From: CAZFQG01 sp964520785
GTDB taxonomy: Bacteria > Planctomycetota > Planctomycetia > Pirellulales > Thermoguttaceae
Reading direction: 5' to 3'
Length of the DNA: 50,420 nt
Assembly (NCBI GenBank): GCA_964520785.1
Contig: CAZFQG010000016.1
Location: forward strand, 1 to 50,420
The notes under the pieces are model-generated. The model searched no databases. It had not been told where the DNA came from and worked only from the letters and a program-made list of their open reading frames with translations. Position 1 is the first letter of the stretch. Each line of letters starts with the position of its first letter. The position numbers were made by a program, and so were the translations under genes. This document shows, in pieces, positions 8,829 through 17,700 of the stretch.

Positions 8829-9809
8829 ATGAAATGCAACCGTATCGTGCTCCTCGCCGCGGCAGCGGCCATTGCCGGTCTCGCCCAGGCGGGGGTCGTT
8901 ACCCATTACAGCTTCGACCACGATTTCAGCGACGTATCGGGGCACTCCGCGCACGGCGCCCCCTACGACGGCAACGGCAACGGCTCGACCGCCGGGGTCG
9001 GCATCACCCATGCGCCCGGTGAATGGGTCTTCGGAGGCGGAGCGGCCACGTTCACCGCCGAGAGAGACTGGGTGGACATCCCGGAGCAGATCTATTGGAA
9101 CGGCGAGGACTATAGCTTCTCCTTCTGGGCCCGCAGCCTTGCCCAAGGCGCCACCGGCGGAATGGTCCTCGGCTCGCCGACGAAGCATCCTCCCAACTTC
9201 TTCGTCTGGATCGGCAACGATTACGTCCGGTGGCGAGGAAACGGCGACTCGCCCGACAGACAGGCCGATTTTCCCCTTGCCCGCGACAACGATTGGCATC
9301 ACTACGTACTGGTCTCCGAGGACCGTAACCAAGACGGCACCGCGGACGCCATCACGTTGTACGTCGACGGCGCGTTGGTGGGGACCGATTCCGGCAACGT
9401 GACCGGGTTCATTTTCGACGCGATCGGCGCCGGCTACGGCACCGACCTGGATCTGGACTTCGAAGGCCAGATCGACGAGGTCTGGATATTCGACCATGCC
9501 CTTTCGCTCGAGGAGGTCCGTCTGTGGTACACGTCCAACGGCGTGCCCCCTCCCAAGTTGCCGGGCGACCTCAATCTCGACGGCGTCGTCAATTCATCCG
9601 ATTTGGACTTGGTCCGCGCGAACTGGGGAACGACCAACCCCGATGGGGACGCCAATGAGGATGGATTCGTGAACTCGGTCGATCTGGACATCATTCGCGC
9701 CAATTGGGGCGCCACCCGCCCCGCCGACGTCCCGGAACCGAAGGCGTTCCTCCTCCTATCGTGCCTGTTGGCCGCGACGACGGTATTCAGGTCGCGGGCG
9801 GCCCGTTGA
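8829..9809 (+). CDS. LamG-like domain protein with dockerin-like doublet and PEP-CTERM
   Basis: A 326-residue protein with a signal peptide ending near residue 20, a LamG-like module (~22-235) closely similar to those of the two preceding genes, two calcium-binding dockerin-like repeats (~243-295; GDLNLDGVVNSSDLDLVRAN and a second copy with NEDG) and a C-terminal VPEP-type sorting signal. A strong GGAGGA lies 6-7 bases before the ATG. The gap from the esterase gene is only 78 bp, so co-transcription is likely. It equals the C-terminal portion of the upstream esterase protein without the catalytic domain, consistent with tandem duplication. Function beyond surface binding is unknown. Confidence 0.88.
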   Translation: MKCNRIVLLAAAAAIAGLAQAGVVTHYSFDHDFSDVSGHSAHGAPYDGNGNGSTAGVGITHAPGEWVFGGGAATFTAERDWVDIPEQIYWNGEDYSFSFWARSLAQGATGGMVLGSPTKHPPNFFVWIGNDYVRWRGNGDSPDRQADFPLARDNDWHHYVLVSEDRNQDGTADAITLYVDGALVGTDSGNVTGFIFDAIGAGYGTDLDLDFEGQIDEVWIFDHALSLEEVRLWYTSNGVPPPKLPGDLNLDGVVNSSDLDLVRANWGTTNPDGDANEDGFVNSVDLDIIRANWGATRPADVPEPKAFLLLSCLLAATTVFRSRAAR

Positions 9810-10080
9810 AAGCCCCAGGAGTCCGAAGCGATTGGAGACTTCAGGCTGAAGAGCAATCGCCACGACTTCCTCCACGTGAACCCCGCGGTTGGTTCCTGCA
9901 AAACACGGGAATTCAAAGATCGTGAGCCCTGTGCCTGATAGTCGGCAGCGTCGCCGACGTCCGCGCCGGTGTTCAGGCGCCGACGAAATCCGGGAACGAG
10001 GATTGCTGGTCTCGGAAGTCGTGATCCCTCGCCCAAGCCGGGAATTGCTCTCGGAATACGTCTGATTCCGTCCCGGACGT

Positions 10081-10809
10081 TCACTTCCGCCGCATTCCGG
10101 CGAACGCCGACGCGTGACCGGCAAGCGACGCGGCGAAATTGCGGAAGCTCAGTTCCTCGTTCGGGCTCGATGCCTCCCCGCGGAGCCCTCCCTCCTTGGT
10201 TGAGAGAAGCAGGCAGGCACCGTCGTAGAGGCGCTCGCGGAGGAGCTTCAACAGAAGAAGCTCGTACCGTTGCGCATAGGAGGTCGCACGAAATTGGGGA
10301 AAGACGGCAAAATGTGGCTCCTTCACATTGACGCGCGAGAGAGAACGTTCGCACTTCTACAGTAAGAAAACGTATCCCAGCCAAGGTCTCGCGGATGGCT
10401 TGAAGGCCCCTTCGCGGTAGGCTGCCCAAAGGTCTGTGGCGTTCCCCAACGCTTCCTCGGTTCTGTTGTTGAAGTTGTTGCCGAACGAGGGCCCAACCTG
10501 CGCCTTGAATTCGATCGCCGCGACCAACTGGCCGTCGGACACGGCGAGTAAATCCCATTTTTTCTCGGGCCGAAAGTACCCAGGAATCTCTAGTCTTTCT
10601 TGCCAGAAGACATCCGTGTTCTTCACCCCTGCATCGATCAACAAGCTATGACAGAGCTTGACGAATCCGTCGAGGTGTTTTCCTCCGGTAACCGCGGTTC
10701 TTTGGCCGGCATCCCTCTGTCCCGTGACTGTCCCCTGCTTTTTCGCCTGTCTTGCCCTTGTTTGCCAAAAATGTCGAATCGCCTTTGAAATATGGGCATC
10801 AATATCCAT
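10081..10809 (-). pseudogene. XhoI/PaeR7I-type type II restriction endonuclease interrupted by an amber codon
   Basis: Read through one internal TAG (10357-10359, codon 151), this is a 242-codon frame, close to the ~246 residues of XhoI and PaeR7I, which cut CTCGAG. Upstream of the stop: WDLLAV at 85-90 and EFK at 100-102 form a PD-(D/E)xK-type centre, and RPWLGYVFLL precedes the stop. Downstream, still in the same frame, follow KEPHFAVFPQFRATSYAQR and RERLYDGACLLLS, typical of the family C-terminus. The family usually has Glu right after the LL, so a single GAG to TAG change explains the stop. The start at 10809 overlaps the methylase 3' end by 11 bp. Unless the stop is a sequencing error or is suppressed, no full nuclease is made. 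Confidence 0.85.
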
Positions 10810-11775
10810 GATTGACCTGTACATCCGTTCGCATGAAAAAATCCCGTGAGTCAAGAACTCGTCTTTCCGCGAACGAGAGATAGGTCTCATCCACTTCAAA
10901 CCCGATACTGTTGCGACCGTTCTTCATGGCGGCGACCGTGGTGGAGCCGGTCCCGAGAAATGGGTCGAGTACCGTATCGCCGACGAAGCTGAACATGCGG
11001 ATGAGCCGTTCGGCCAACTCGACCGGGTAGGGTGCCGGATGGTTTCGCGTGGAAGCGCCGGTGAGTCCCTGCCATATCTGCTGGAACCAGGCTCGGTGGT
11101 TGGTTTCCGAAATGACGCTGAGCGTGCGCGTGGCGACGGACGGCTTGCGGTACCCCCCGGCTTGCGCTCCATGAGGATGAATTCGATGTCGTTCTTGATG
11201 ACCGAGTTCGGCTCGTATGGCTTCCCCAGGAACGAACCGCCGTTGCCGTCGACCTCGTATTGCGCATTGGCGATCTTGTGCCAGATGATCGGGGCCAGGT
11301 TGTCGAAACCGAGCTTGCGGCAATGCTCTTGGATCGACGCATGGAGTGGCACTACCGTATGGCGCCCTTGATTCTTGCGACGCGAAAGGCAGACGTCCCC
11401 CACGACGCAAATGAGCCTTCCGCCCGGGACGAGTGCCTTGAAGCACCGCCGCCACACCTTATCCAATTCCAACAGAAATCCTTCGTAATCTTCATGGTGC
11501 CCCAGTTGCCCTTCTGACTCGCGATACCGTTTCAGCGTCCAATAGGGAGGGGATGTGACCACGAGGTGGACCGATTCCGGGGCCAGGTTCATCTTCCTGG
11601 CATCTTGCAGATGCAATTCGTGCCGCGTGGGGACGCGAGAGACCGCCTCCTCGATCAGCGCCATCAGCCTCACATCCTTCGCGATCGCCGGAATGGCCGT
11701 TTGAGGGTTGTCCAAGTCGGCGACCTCCGGCGGGAGGAATTCGTCGATCAGAACCGTGTCCTTTGTCGTTGGCAT
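10799..11775 (-). pseudogene. DNA methyltransferase of the XhoI-like RM pair, frameshifted
   Basis: Two overlapping frames together make one beta-class-type amino-methyltransferase. The first frame starts at ATG 11775 and contains TSPPYW (residues 74-79, the catalytic motif) and continues to ILMERKPGG. The second frame resumes with YRKPSVATRT, contains the S-adenosylmethionine motif DPFLGTGS and ends at 10799. The switch falls at a run of six C (plus strand 11153-11158, G on the coding strand); one extra base would restore a ~325-residue protein. It may be a real deletion, a phase-variable tract, or a base-calling error. The partner nuclease lies immediately downstream. N6-adenine versus N4-cytosine specificity cannot be decided here, although the pairing with an XhoI-type nuclease favours adenine in CTCGAG. 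Confidence 0.8.
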
Positions 11776-11903
11776 GGTTGGTCCGTTCCTGGGAGCGATG
11801 TCCGAAAGCCGCAGTTTACCAGAAGGAAACGGGAATTGATATCCCACCGGACGTGAGAGTGGCCGGCCCGCGGCTTGGTCTGTGCTGTGCCGTCCGCGTC
11901 CCA

Positions 11904-11932
11904 TTGCACTCTCCCTGCTCGGGGTATATACT
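11904..11932 (+). promoter_or_regulatory. Sigma70-like promoter for the sulfatase
   Basis: -35 TTGCAC at 11904-11909, a 17-bp spacer, and -10 TATACT at 11927-11932. Predicted start near 11939 leaves a ~60-base leader before the sulfatase ATG. Confidence 0.65.
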
Positions 11933-11997
11933 GAACGCTGTGGTAATACCGGCATGACGCAAGGAAAATCGACCTCGATTCCCTAACAGGCAATACC

Positions 11998-13500
11998 ATG
12001 AAATACCCCTGCCTACTACCGGCGCTCTTTGCCGCTGTTGGGTTCCTCGGAAATCCAGTCGGGGTGGCCGCCGAAAGGCCGAATCTCCTCTTCATCATGA
12101 CCGACCAGCAGCGGGGGGATTGCGTCGGGTGCTATGGGGACCATCCGGTGATCACGCCGAACCTCGACCGGCTTGCCGAACGAGGCGTGCGGTTCCGCAG
12201 GGCTTATAGTTCGGTCCCCTCCTGCACGCCGGCGCGGACGGGGCTCCTTACCGGATGGGCCCCCTGGAGGCACGGGATGCTCGGGTACTCCCGCGTGCCG
12301 CAATACTACGAAAATGAACTCCCGCGGATGGTCCGCGAGGCGGGCTACTATACGCTCGGCATCGGGAAGATGCACTGGTTCCCCCAGCGGATCACGCACG
12401 GATTCCACAAGACGCTCCTGGAAGAGTCGGGCCGCGTCGAGTCGGAGGGGTTCATCAACGATCACCGCCGCTGGTTGAAGGAAGTCGCTCCGGATGTCGA
12501 TCCGGACGTGACCGGAATCGGCTTCAACGAATACCGCGGCGGCGTCTATGGATTGCCCGAGCGGCTGCATCCCACGGCGTGGACCGGACGGACGGCGGTC
12601 GAATTCCTCGAAGGGTACGATGGGACGGATCCGTGGTTCCTCAAGGTCTCCTTCGCGCGGCCCCACAGCCCCTACGATCCGCCGCGGCGCTTCTTGGATA
12701 TGTACGACGATGTCGAGATTCCGCCGGCGCGGAAAGCCGAATGGTCCCGGAAGTACGCCGAACCGCGCGGTAAAGAGAACGCCTTCAATGGTGATTTCGG
12801 CCCCGAGCAGGTCGAGGAGAGCCGCCGTCACTACTACGCGAGCATCACCTTTATCGACGAACAGATCGGGCATATTCTCGAAGTCCTCGAACGGCGCGGC
12901 TGGGGCGAAAACACGCTCATCATCTTCACGGCCGACCATGGCGACATGCTGGGAGATCACCACCACTGGCGGAAGACCTATGCCTACGAAGGCTCCGCGC
13001 GGATTCCCATGATCATCGCCTGGCCGAAAGGCTTCCCGGCCAAGATCGCCCCGGGGAGCGAATCGGACCGGCTGGTCGAACTCCGCGACATTCTCCCCAC
13101 GCTCCTGGACGCCGCCGGGACCCTCGGCGACTACGACCCCGCCCGCTTCGACGGCCGCAGCATGTTGGAACTCGTCCGCGGCGACGATTCCCACTGGCGG
13201 ACCGTCCTCGACCTGGAACACGCGCGGTGCTACTGGCCCGGCAACCAGTGGAACGCCCTGACCGACGCGCGCTACAAGTACATCTTCTTCAGCCACGATG
13301 GAACGGAACAGCTCTTCGACCTCCGGGAAGACCCGGACGAAACGGTCAACCTCGCCGAAGACCCGGCCCACGCGGAATTACTCGCCCAGTGGCGCGCCAA
13401 AATGGCCGGCCACCTCGCGGAACGCGGCCCCAAATGGGTAAAAGACGGCAAACTCCAGACCCACGAGAACATCCTTCACGGGGACAACTTTCCGAAGTAG
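11998..13500 (+). CDS. Type I sulfatase (arylsulfatase family), secreted
   Basis: A 500-residue alkaline-phosphatase-fold sulfatase that hydrolyses sulfate esters, probably of sulfated polysaccharides, in the periplasm. Signal peptide ~1-25. The catalytic signature is CTPARTGLLTG at 76-86, where Cys76 would be converted to formylglycine and Arg80 stabilises it; this is the C-x-P-x-R form. Metal ligands are suggested by the MTDQQ block at 34-38 and by TADHGDMLGDHHHW near residue 305-320. The length is typical. It is transcribed alone from a clear promoter at 11904-11932. No maturase is visible in the window. Substrate class is not assignable by eye. Confidence 0.93.
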   Translation: MKYPCLLPALFAAVGFLGNPVGVAAERPNLLFIMTDQQRGDCVGCYGDHPVITPNLDRLAERGVRFRRAYSSVPSCTPARTGLLTGWAPWRHGMLGYSRVPQYYENELPRMVREAGYYTLGIGKMHWFPQRITHGFHKTLLEESGRVESEGFINDHRRWLKEVAPDVDPDVTGIGFNEYRGGVYGLPERLHPTAWTGRTAVEFLEGYDGTDPWFLKVSFARPHSPYDPPRRFLDMYDDVEIPPARKAEWSRKYAEPRGKENAFNGDFGPEQVEESRRHYYASITFIDEQIGHILEVLERRGWGENTLIIFTADHGDMLGDHHHWRKTYAYEGSARIPMIIAWPKGFPAKIAPGSESDRLVELRDILPTLLDAAGTLGDYDPARFDGRSMLELVRGDDSHWRTVLDLEHARCYWPGNQWNALTDARYKYIFFSHDGTEQLFDLREDPDETVNLAEDPAHAELLAQWRAKMAGHLAERGPKWVKDGKLQTHENILHGDNFPK

Positions 13501-13745
13501 GGGAGGTGCGTTGTCCGCCGCGATTGGCGGAGTGCCCTCTTCTTCGTCGCGATTTTGCTCGCGTATTTGAATCCGCGACTCTACTGATGGGTTCGAGGGG
13601 CGCGACTACCGGAGAATTCGCCGAACCTCGCGCGAAGCCGGGAAATGAATTGGATAGCTGTAGCGATTATGCCGAATAAAACAGTGAGCCCCTATTCCGT
13701 CGAGATGCGCATTTTCACAGTGTGGGTAATTTAGGCAATTAGAAG

Positions 13746-14918
13746 ATGTCCAAACAGGCCTCCACCAACCGATCGGCCAAGTCGCGATCCAAGTGGCGAA
13801 ACGGAGAGCGTACCCCACCCGGGGTGAGTCGCGAGACACGCGTTGACCCGGCGCACGTCGTTCTCCGCGACGAGCCGGTTCCGTATCCGGACGCGGAATC
13901 TTCCGAGGCGGAGCGTGCCTCGCGGCGCGAAGAATTGGAACAGAGCCTGCAGCGTCAAGCGAATCAACTGGCCGAACACCTCCGCCAGCGGCGTCACGAA
14001 CTTGACCGTCGCGAAAGCAAGCTCAATGCCCAGTTGGCTCTGTTGGAGAATGATAGTCGTCGAGCGCGGTTGTGGCTTGCCGGCCGCGAGGCCGAGTTGG
14101 AAGAAACCCGAGAAGAACTGCACCGGCGGCGGGAGGAATTGGAGGAACGTGCCAGGAGACTCGCGGAAGAGGCCGCGAGGCCTGCGCCGGAACACATCGA
14201 ACGTGAGCGAAAGCTCGACGCCAGGGAAGCCGAACTGGACGCTCGGGAGGCCCGATTGCGCCAGTGGGAGGAAGAGTTGACGGCCTCCACGAAAGAAGTC
14301 CAGTCGATTCGGGCGCAACTGGAGGAGGAACTTCGCGCCCGGGAAGAATCGCTCGCGACGGAAGCATCCGCCTTCGGCGAGAAATGCCGGGCGGTCATGG
14401 ACGATCTCGCGGACGCGCGGCGGCGAGCCGAAGAGAAGACCCGGCGAGCCGACCACGCCCGGGCGGCGTTGGAACCGGTCCGCGCGGAGTTGCGTGCGAT
14501 GCAGCGCGATGCGCTTCAGGATCGCCTGGCGGCGGAGGAACTCCGAATCGCGGTGGCGGAGACGGCGCCTCCGGCGACGCTATCGGAGACGATCGCGGCC
14601 ATTCGCGCGAAGTTGGACGACCGGTACGCCGAGGCGAAATCGGAACTGATTCGCGAACGGACCGCTCTGGAGGCGACACGGGATGAGCTGGCCGGCCGAC
14701 TGGAGTTGATTCTGGCCGAGAAGCACCGCTTCGAACAATGGGTGAATCGGCGGCGGAGCGAACTAGACGAGGAGACGAAGCGGCTGGCGGCCACGGAACG
14801 CGAGTTGGAAAAACGCCGCGAAGTCATGGCCCGAAAGGCGCGCGATTGGCGCTCCGAGCGGTTCGAGTACCGCGAGACCATCCGGCAATTGAAACGCGAG
14901 ATGCTCCGGCGAGACTGA
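13746..14918 (+). CDS. Coiled-coil protein of unknown function
   Basis: A 390-residue protein with no signal peptide. After a basic, low-complexity start (about 1-50) nearly the whole chain, residues ~55-385, is heptad-rich and charged (Glu, Arg, Leu, Ala), e.g. REELEQSLQRQANQLAEHL, predicting a long cytoplasmic coiled coil. No catalytic motif was seen. The coding-strand bias, length and even composition argue that it is real. The neighbouring ABC ATPase gene is convergent, 20 bp away. Structural or cytoskeletal-like roles are possible, but I do not recognise the family. Confidence 0.75.
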   Translation: MSKQASTNRSAKSRSKWRNGERTPPGVSRETRVDPAHVVLRDEPVPYPDAESSEAERASRREELEQSLQRQANQLAEHLRQRRHELDRRESKLNAQLALLENDSRRARLWLAGREAELEETREELHRRREELEERARRLAEEAARPAPEHIERERKLDAREAELDAREARLRQWEEELTASTKEVQSIRAQLEEELRAREESLATEASAFGEKCRAVMDDLADARRRAEEKTRRADHARAALEPVRAELRAMQRDALQDRLAAEELRIAVAETAPPATLSETIAAIRAKLDDRYAEAKSELIRERTALEATRDELAGRLELILAEKHRFEQWVNRRRSELDEETKRLAATERELEKRREVMARKARDWRSERFEYRETIRQLKREMLRRD

Positions 14919-14938
14919 CGCGAAATGCACCGCCTGTT

Positions 14939-15949
14939 CTAATCCGCCTTCTCGGCGAGTTCCTTCTCCACGGCGTGACAGTGAACCGCGTGCCCCTCCA
15001 AGTCGAGCTGCCGGGGGTACTCCTGCTCGCAGATATCCATCGCCAATGGACATCTCGGGTGAAAAGGGCACCCGGGCGGCGGGTTCATCGGACTGGGAAC
15101 GTCCCCTTTCAAGACGATCCGCGTCCGCTTTTTCGTAGGTTCCATCGTCGGAATCGCCGAGAGAAGGGCTTTGGTATAAGGGTGCAGGGGATTCTCGTAC
15201 AAATCATCGCTCGATGCGCTCTCGACGATCCGTCCTAAATACATGACGGCGACGCGATCCGAAAGATAGCGGACCATCGAAAGGTCATGCGAAATGAACA
15301 GATAGGTGAGGTGATATGTCTTGCGCAGATCGACCAGCAGGTTGATGATTTGCGACTGGATCGACACGTCCAGCGCGGAAATCGGTTCGTCGAGGACCAT
15401 GAACTTGGGACGAAGCGCCAATGCCCGGGCAATGCAAATCCGCTGGCGCTGCCCTCCGGAGAATTCGTGTGGATACCGGTTCAAATGATACTTGGGGTCC
15501 AAGCCGACCTGATCCATCACCTGCCGGACGATTTCGCTCCGCTGCCGCTTGGTACCCAGGTGTACCCTATCTGCGCGACGGTGAACCAAGAGGCCTTCTT
15601 CGATGATCGCCTCGACGGTCATCCGCGGATTGAGCGACCCAAACGGATCCTGGAAAACGATTTGCATGTCCCGGCGCAGCTTCCGAAGGTCTTCTCCCCC
15701 CGACGCGAGGACGTCCGTCCCGTCGAACTGGACCCGCCCGGCGGTCGGCTCGGTCAAGCGCAAAAGGCTCCGTCCGGCGGTCGTCTTTCCGCACCCCGAC
15801 TCCCCCACCAGTCCCAGGGTTTCCCCTTCATAAATTCGGAAGCTCACGTCGTCGACGGCCTTCACGTGGTTGACGACCCGAGAGAAGAGCCCTTTCCGGA
15901 CGGGGAAGTATTTCTTCAGATTCTCGACGGACAAAAGCGTGCTGGTCAT
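14939..15949 (-). CDS. Oligopeptide/dipeptide-type ABC transporter ATP-binding protein (DppF/OppF-like)
   Basis: A 336-residue ATPase energising import of peptides or similar solutes. Walker A is GESGCGKTT (residues ~53-61), the ABC signature FSGGQRQR (~163-170), Walker B FMVLDEP, and the switch histidine is in FISHD. The C-terminal extension with cysteines (CPFHPRCPLAMDIC) is the Opp/Dpp-specific domain that can hold an iron-sulfur cluster. No permease, binding protein or DppD partner is adjacent: the gene is flanked by a convergent coiled-coil gene and an unrelated dehydrogenase, so its partners must lie elsewhere. A promoter candidate sits at 16004-16032. Confidence 0.92.
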   Translation of the reverse strand: MTSTLLSVENLKKYFPVRKGLFSRVVNHVKAVDDVSFRIYEGETLGLVGESGCGKTTAGRSLLRLTEPTAGRVQFDGTDVLASGGEDLRKLRRDMQIVFQDPFGSLNPRMTVEAIIEEGLLVHRRADRVHLGTKRQRSEIVRQVMDQVGLDPKYHLNRYPHEFSGGQRQRICIARALALRPKFMVLDEPISALDVSIQSQIINLLVDLRKTYHLTYLFISHDLSMVRYLSDRVAVMYLGRIVESASSDDLYENPLHPYTKALLSAIPTMEPTKKRTRIVLKGDVPSPMNPPPGCPFHPRCPLAMDICEQEYPRQLDLEGHAVHCHAVEKELAEKAD

Positions 15950-16003
15950 GAAGATACGTTGCTTCCGTGTTAATAGATGGATTCATCTAAAGACTACGAC
16001 GTT

Positions 16004-16032
16004 ATACTAGCCAACGGCGGCCTCGAAGGCAA
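16004..16032 (-). promoter_or_regulatory. Promoter candidate for the DppF-like ATPase
   Basis: On the minus strand, TTGCCT (16027-16032), a 17-bp spacer and TAGTAT (16004-16009). It would give a leader of about 45 bases. Moderate match only. Confidence 0.4.
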
Positions 16033-16048
16033 GGCGAGGCAATTCCCC

Positions 16049-17020
16049 TCAGAAGGGTGGTCGCCGTAGGGTGTTCAGCGCGGCGATCGGAGGTTCGCCG
16101 CGAAAGACCCGGACAATGTTCTTTACCATTCTCGACCAAGCGGCGGCAATCGTCTCCGGAGTTCCGGCGGCGAAGTGGGGACTGAAGACGGTCTTGGGAG
16201 CGGAGAGGAGGTCGGGGTGCGGTTCCGGTTCGTTCTCGAAGACGTCGAGGCCGGCCCCATTCAAATGCCCCGAATGGAGGGCATCCGCCAAGGCCTTTTC
16301 GTCGACGGTTCTGCCTCGCGACACGTTGAGAAAGAGGGCCCCGCGTTTCATCTTCGCCAAACGTGCGCGGTTGATTAGATGCCGTGTTTCGTCGGTCAGA
16401 GGTACATGCATGCTGACGACGTCCGATTCGGCGAGGAGCTGATCCAGAGGCCGGTAGTCGGGCTCGTCCACGGACGATCGATTGAAGTACACGACGCGCA
16501 TACCGAAAGCCCGCGCACGCGTGGCGACGGCACGACCGATCCGACCGTATCCGATAATACCGAGAGTCTTTCCGGCAAGTCCGATTCGATTCCATTGGTC
16601 GAACGCGTCCGTCCCCAGTCGCCACCGGCCCGAACGGACGAAGTTGTCCGCCTCGATTCCGTTTCTGGCGACGTTCAGGAGCAGTCCGATGGTCCATTCG
16701 GCGGTCGCTTCGGTAAACTCATCGGGACAATTGGCCGCCCAAACGCCTCGCCGACTGAGAAGCTCCAAGTCCAGGTTATTGTACCCGGCCGCGAGATTGG
16801 CGACGAGTTTCAGTCGCGGCGCCGCGTCGAGGAATTCCTCGTCCACGCGAAGCTCCGTCGAGTTGACGACGACGTTCGCTTCACCCGCGCGGCGGAGCAC
16901 CTCGTCGCGCGGCATCATCCCGGAAGACGGCCCTTGAATGAACCGGGCCTCCTTGGAGAGTTCCCCAAAGTACTTCAATGGGGCGAATCGTGTGATGAGA
17001 ATGACCGGCGCGTCCGTCAT
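16049..17020 (-). CDS. D-isomer-specific 2-hydroxyacid dehydrogenase (glyoxylate/hydroxypyruvate reductase-like)
   Basis: A 323-residue cytoplasmic enzyme that interconverts 2-keto and D-2-hydroxy acids with NAD(P)H. The nucleotide-binding turn GYGRIG is at 157-162, followed by TRARAFGMRV. The catalytic triad is in place: Arg235 in NVSRGRTVD, Glu264 in FENEPEPHP, and His282 in FSPHFAAGT. The N-terminal NLAAGYNN segment is typical of glyoxylate and hydroxypyruvate reductases. Its start at ATG 17020 gives the normal N-terminal strand. It appears to be transcribed alone; the 3' end lies about 100 bp from the start of the ABC ATPase gene. The precise substrate cannot be told. Confidence 0.92.
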   Translation of the reverse strand: MTDAPVILITRFAPLKYFGELSKEARFIQGPSSGMMPRDEVLRRAGEANVVVNSTELRVDEEFLDAAPRLKLVANLAAGYNNLDLELLSRRGVWAANCPDEFTEATAEWTIGLLLNVARNGIEADNFVRSGRWRLGTDAFDQWNRIGLAGKTLGIIGYGRIGRAVATRARAFGMRVVYFNRSSVDEPDYRPLDQLLAESDVVSMHVPLTDETRHLINRARLAKMKRGALFLNVSRGRTVDEKALADALHSGHLNGAGLDVFENEPEPHPDLLSAPKTVFSPHFAAGTPETIAAAWSRMVKNIVRVFRGEPPIAALNTLRRPPF

Positions 17021-17106
17021 GGTCCGTGGTTGGCTTGAGAAATACAGTCATTCTACGCCGATTTTCCGACGCAACCACCCCGGGTGTTCTTCCATGGAAG
17101 ACTGGA

Positions 17107-17700
17107 CTACCAACAGGACTCCCGCGTGCTTTCTTGAGGGGTCCGTGTCGTGGAGGTCGTAACGAGCGTCCGTTCCGCCGCCACGAGCTGGATCGCCACC
17201 TCGGAGACCCGCCGCCGGGAACGTCGCCCGGTGAGAATCTCGAGTTTGGTTTTGATGCGGTTCGCTTCCACCGAGCCGACGTGCAGAACGATCGTCCCGA
17301 TCAGCCGTGCCACCTCCAGTAGCATAGCGAGATAAACGGCGAATTCGAAACCTCGCGTCTCCGGTTGTGCGCCCGCAAGCGGGGCCAGAAATCCGAACGA
17401 GAAGGAGAGCAACAGATAACGGAATGGAAACTGGGCATAACTGACAAGACATGCCGGGCGCAGTACCCTCGGCCACCGGATACTGCACGAGAACGCCGCG
17501 GTAGAAACCACCAGGCTCAAAAGGAATATCGGCTCGATCGCGTTCAGGAAGTTGGCCCCGTGCCCGTATCGAGGACCCGCTCCAGGTACGTCAAAGAGTC
17601 CAAGGAAACCAAATAATAAAATGGCATCCAACAGCGCCAAGAAAACCAACGCCGTCCGCATGATCAGTTCTACGAGAGACAATTCCGCGATTCGTTTCAT
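17107..17700 (-). CDS. Small integral membrane protein, unknown function
   Basis: A 197-residue protein with four predicted membrane segments (roughly residues 6-32, 51-72, 86-107 and 119-141 from this start) and a basic cytoplasmic-looking C-terminal tail (KTKLEILTGRRSRRR onwards). The ATG at 17700 forms an ATGA overlap with the stop of the upstream hydrolase gene, so translation is probably coupled; ATG and TTG codons slightly upstream (17706, 17718) are alternatives. I do not recognise the family. Coupling with the hydrolase hints at a shared membrane-lipid or envelope task, which is inference. Confidence 0.65.
   Translation of the reverse strand: MKRIAELSLVELIMRTALVFLALLDAILLFGFLGLFDVPGAGPRYGHGANFLNAIEPIFLLSLVVSTAAFSCSIRWPRVLRPACLVSYAQFPFRYLLLSFSFGFLAPLAGAQPETRGFEFAVYLAMLLEVARLIGTIVLHVGSVEANRIKTKLEILTGRRSRRRVSEVAIQLVAAERTLVTTSTTRTPQESTRESCW

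Noticed and set aside
7488..9497. 669-codon minus-strand ORF opposite the esterase and LamG genes
   Set aside because: It spans two plus-strand genes and their intergenic ribosome binding site, and its apparent repeats only mirror the LamG duplication.
9434..10558. 374-codon minus-strand ORF spanning the end of the third LamG gene and the nuclease
   Set aside because: Out of frame with the XhoI-type protein and of shadow composition.
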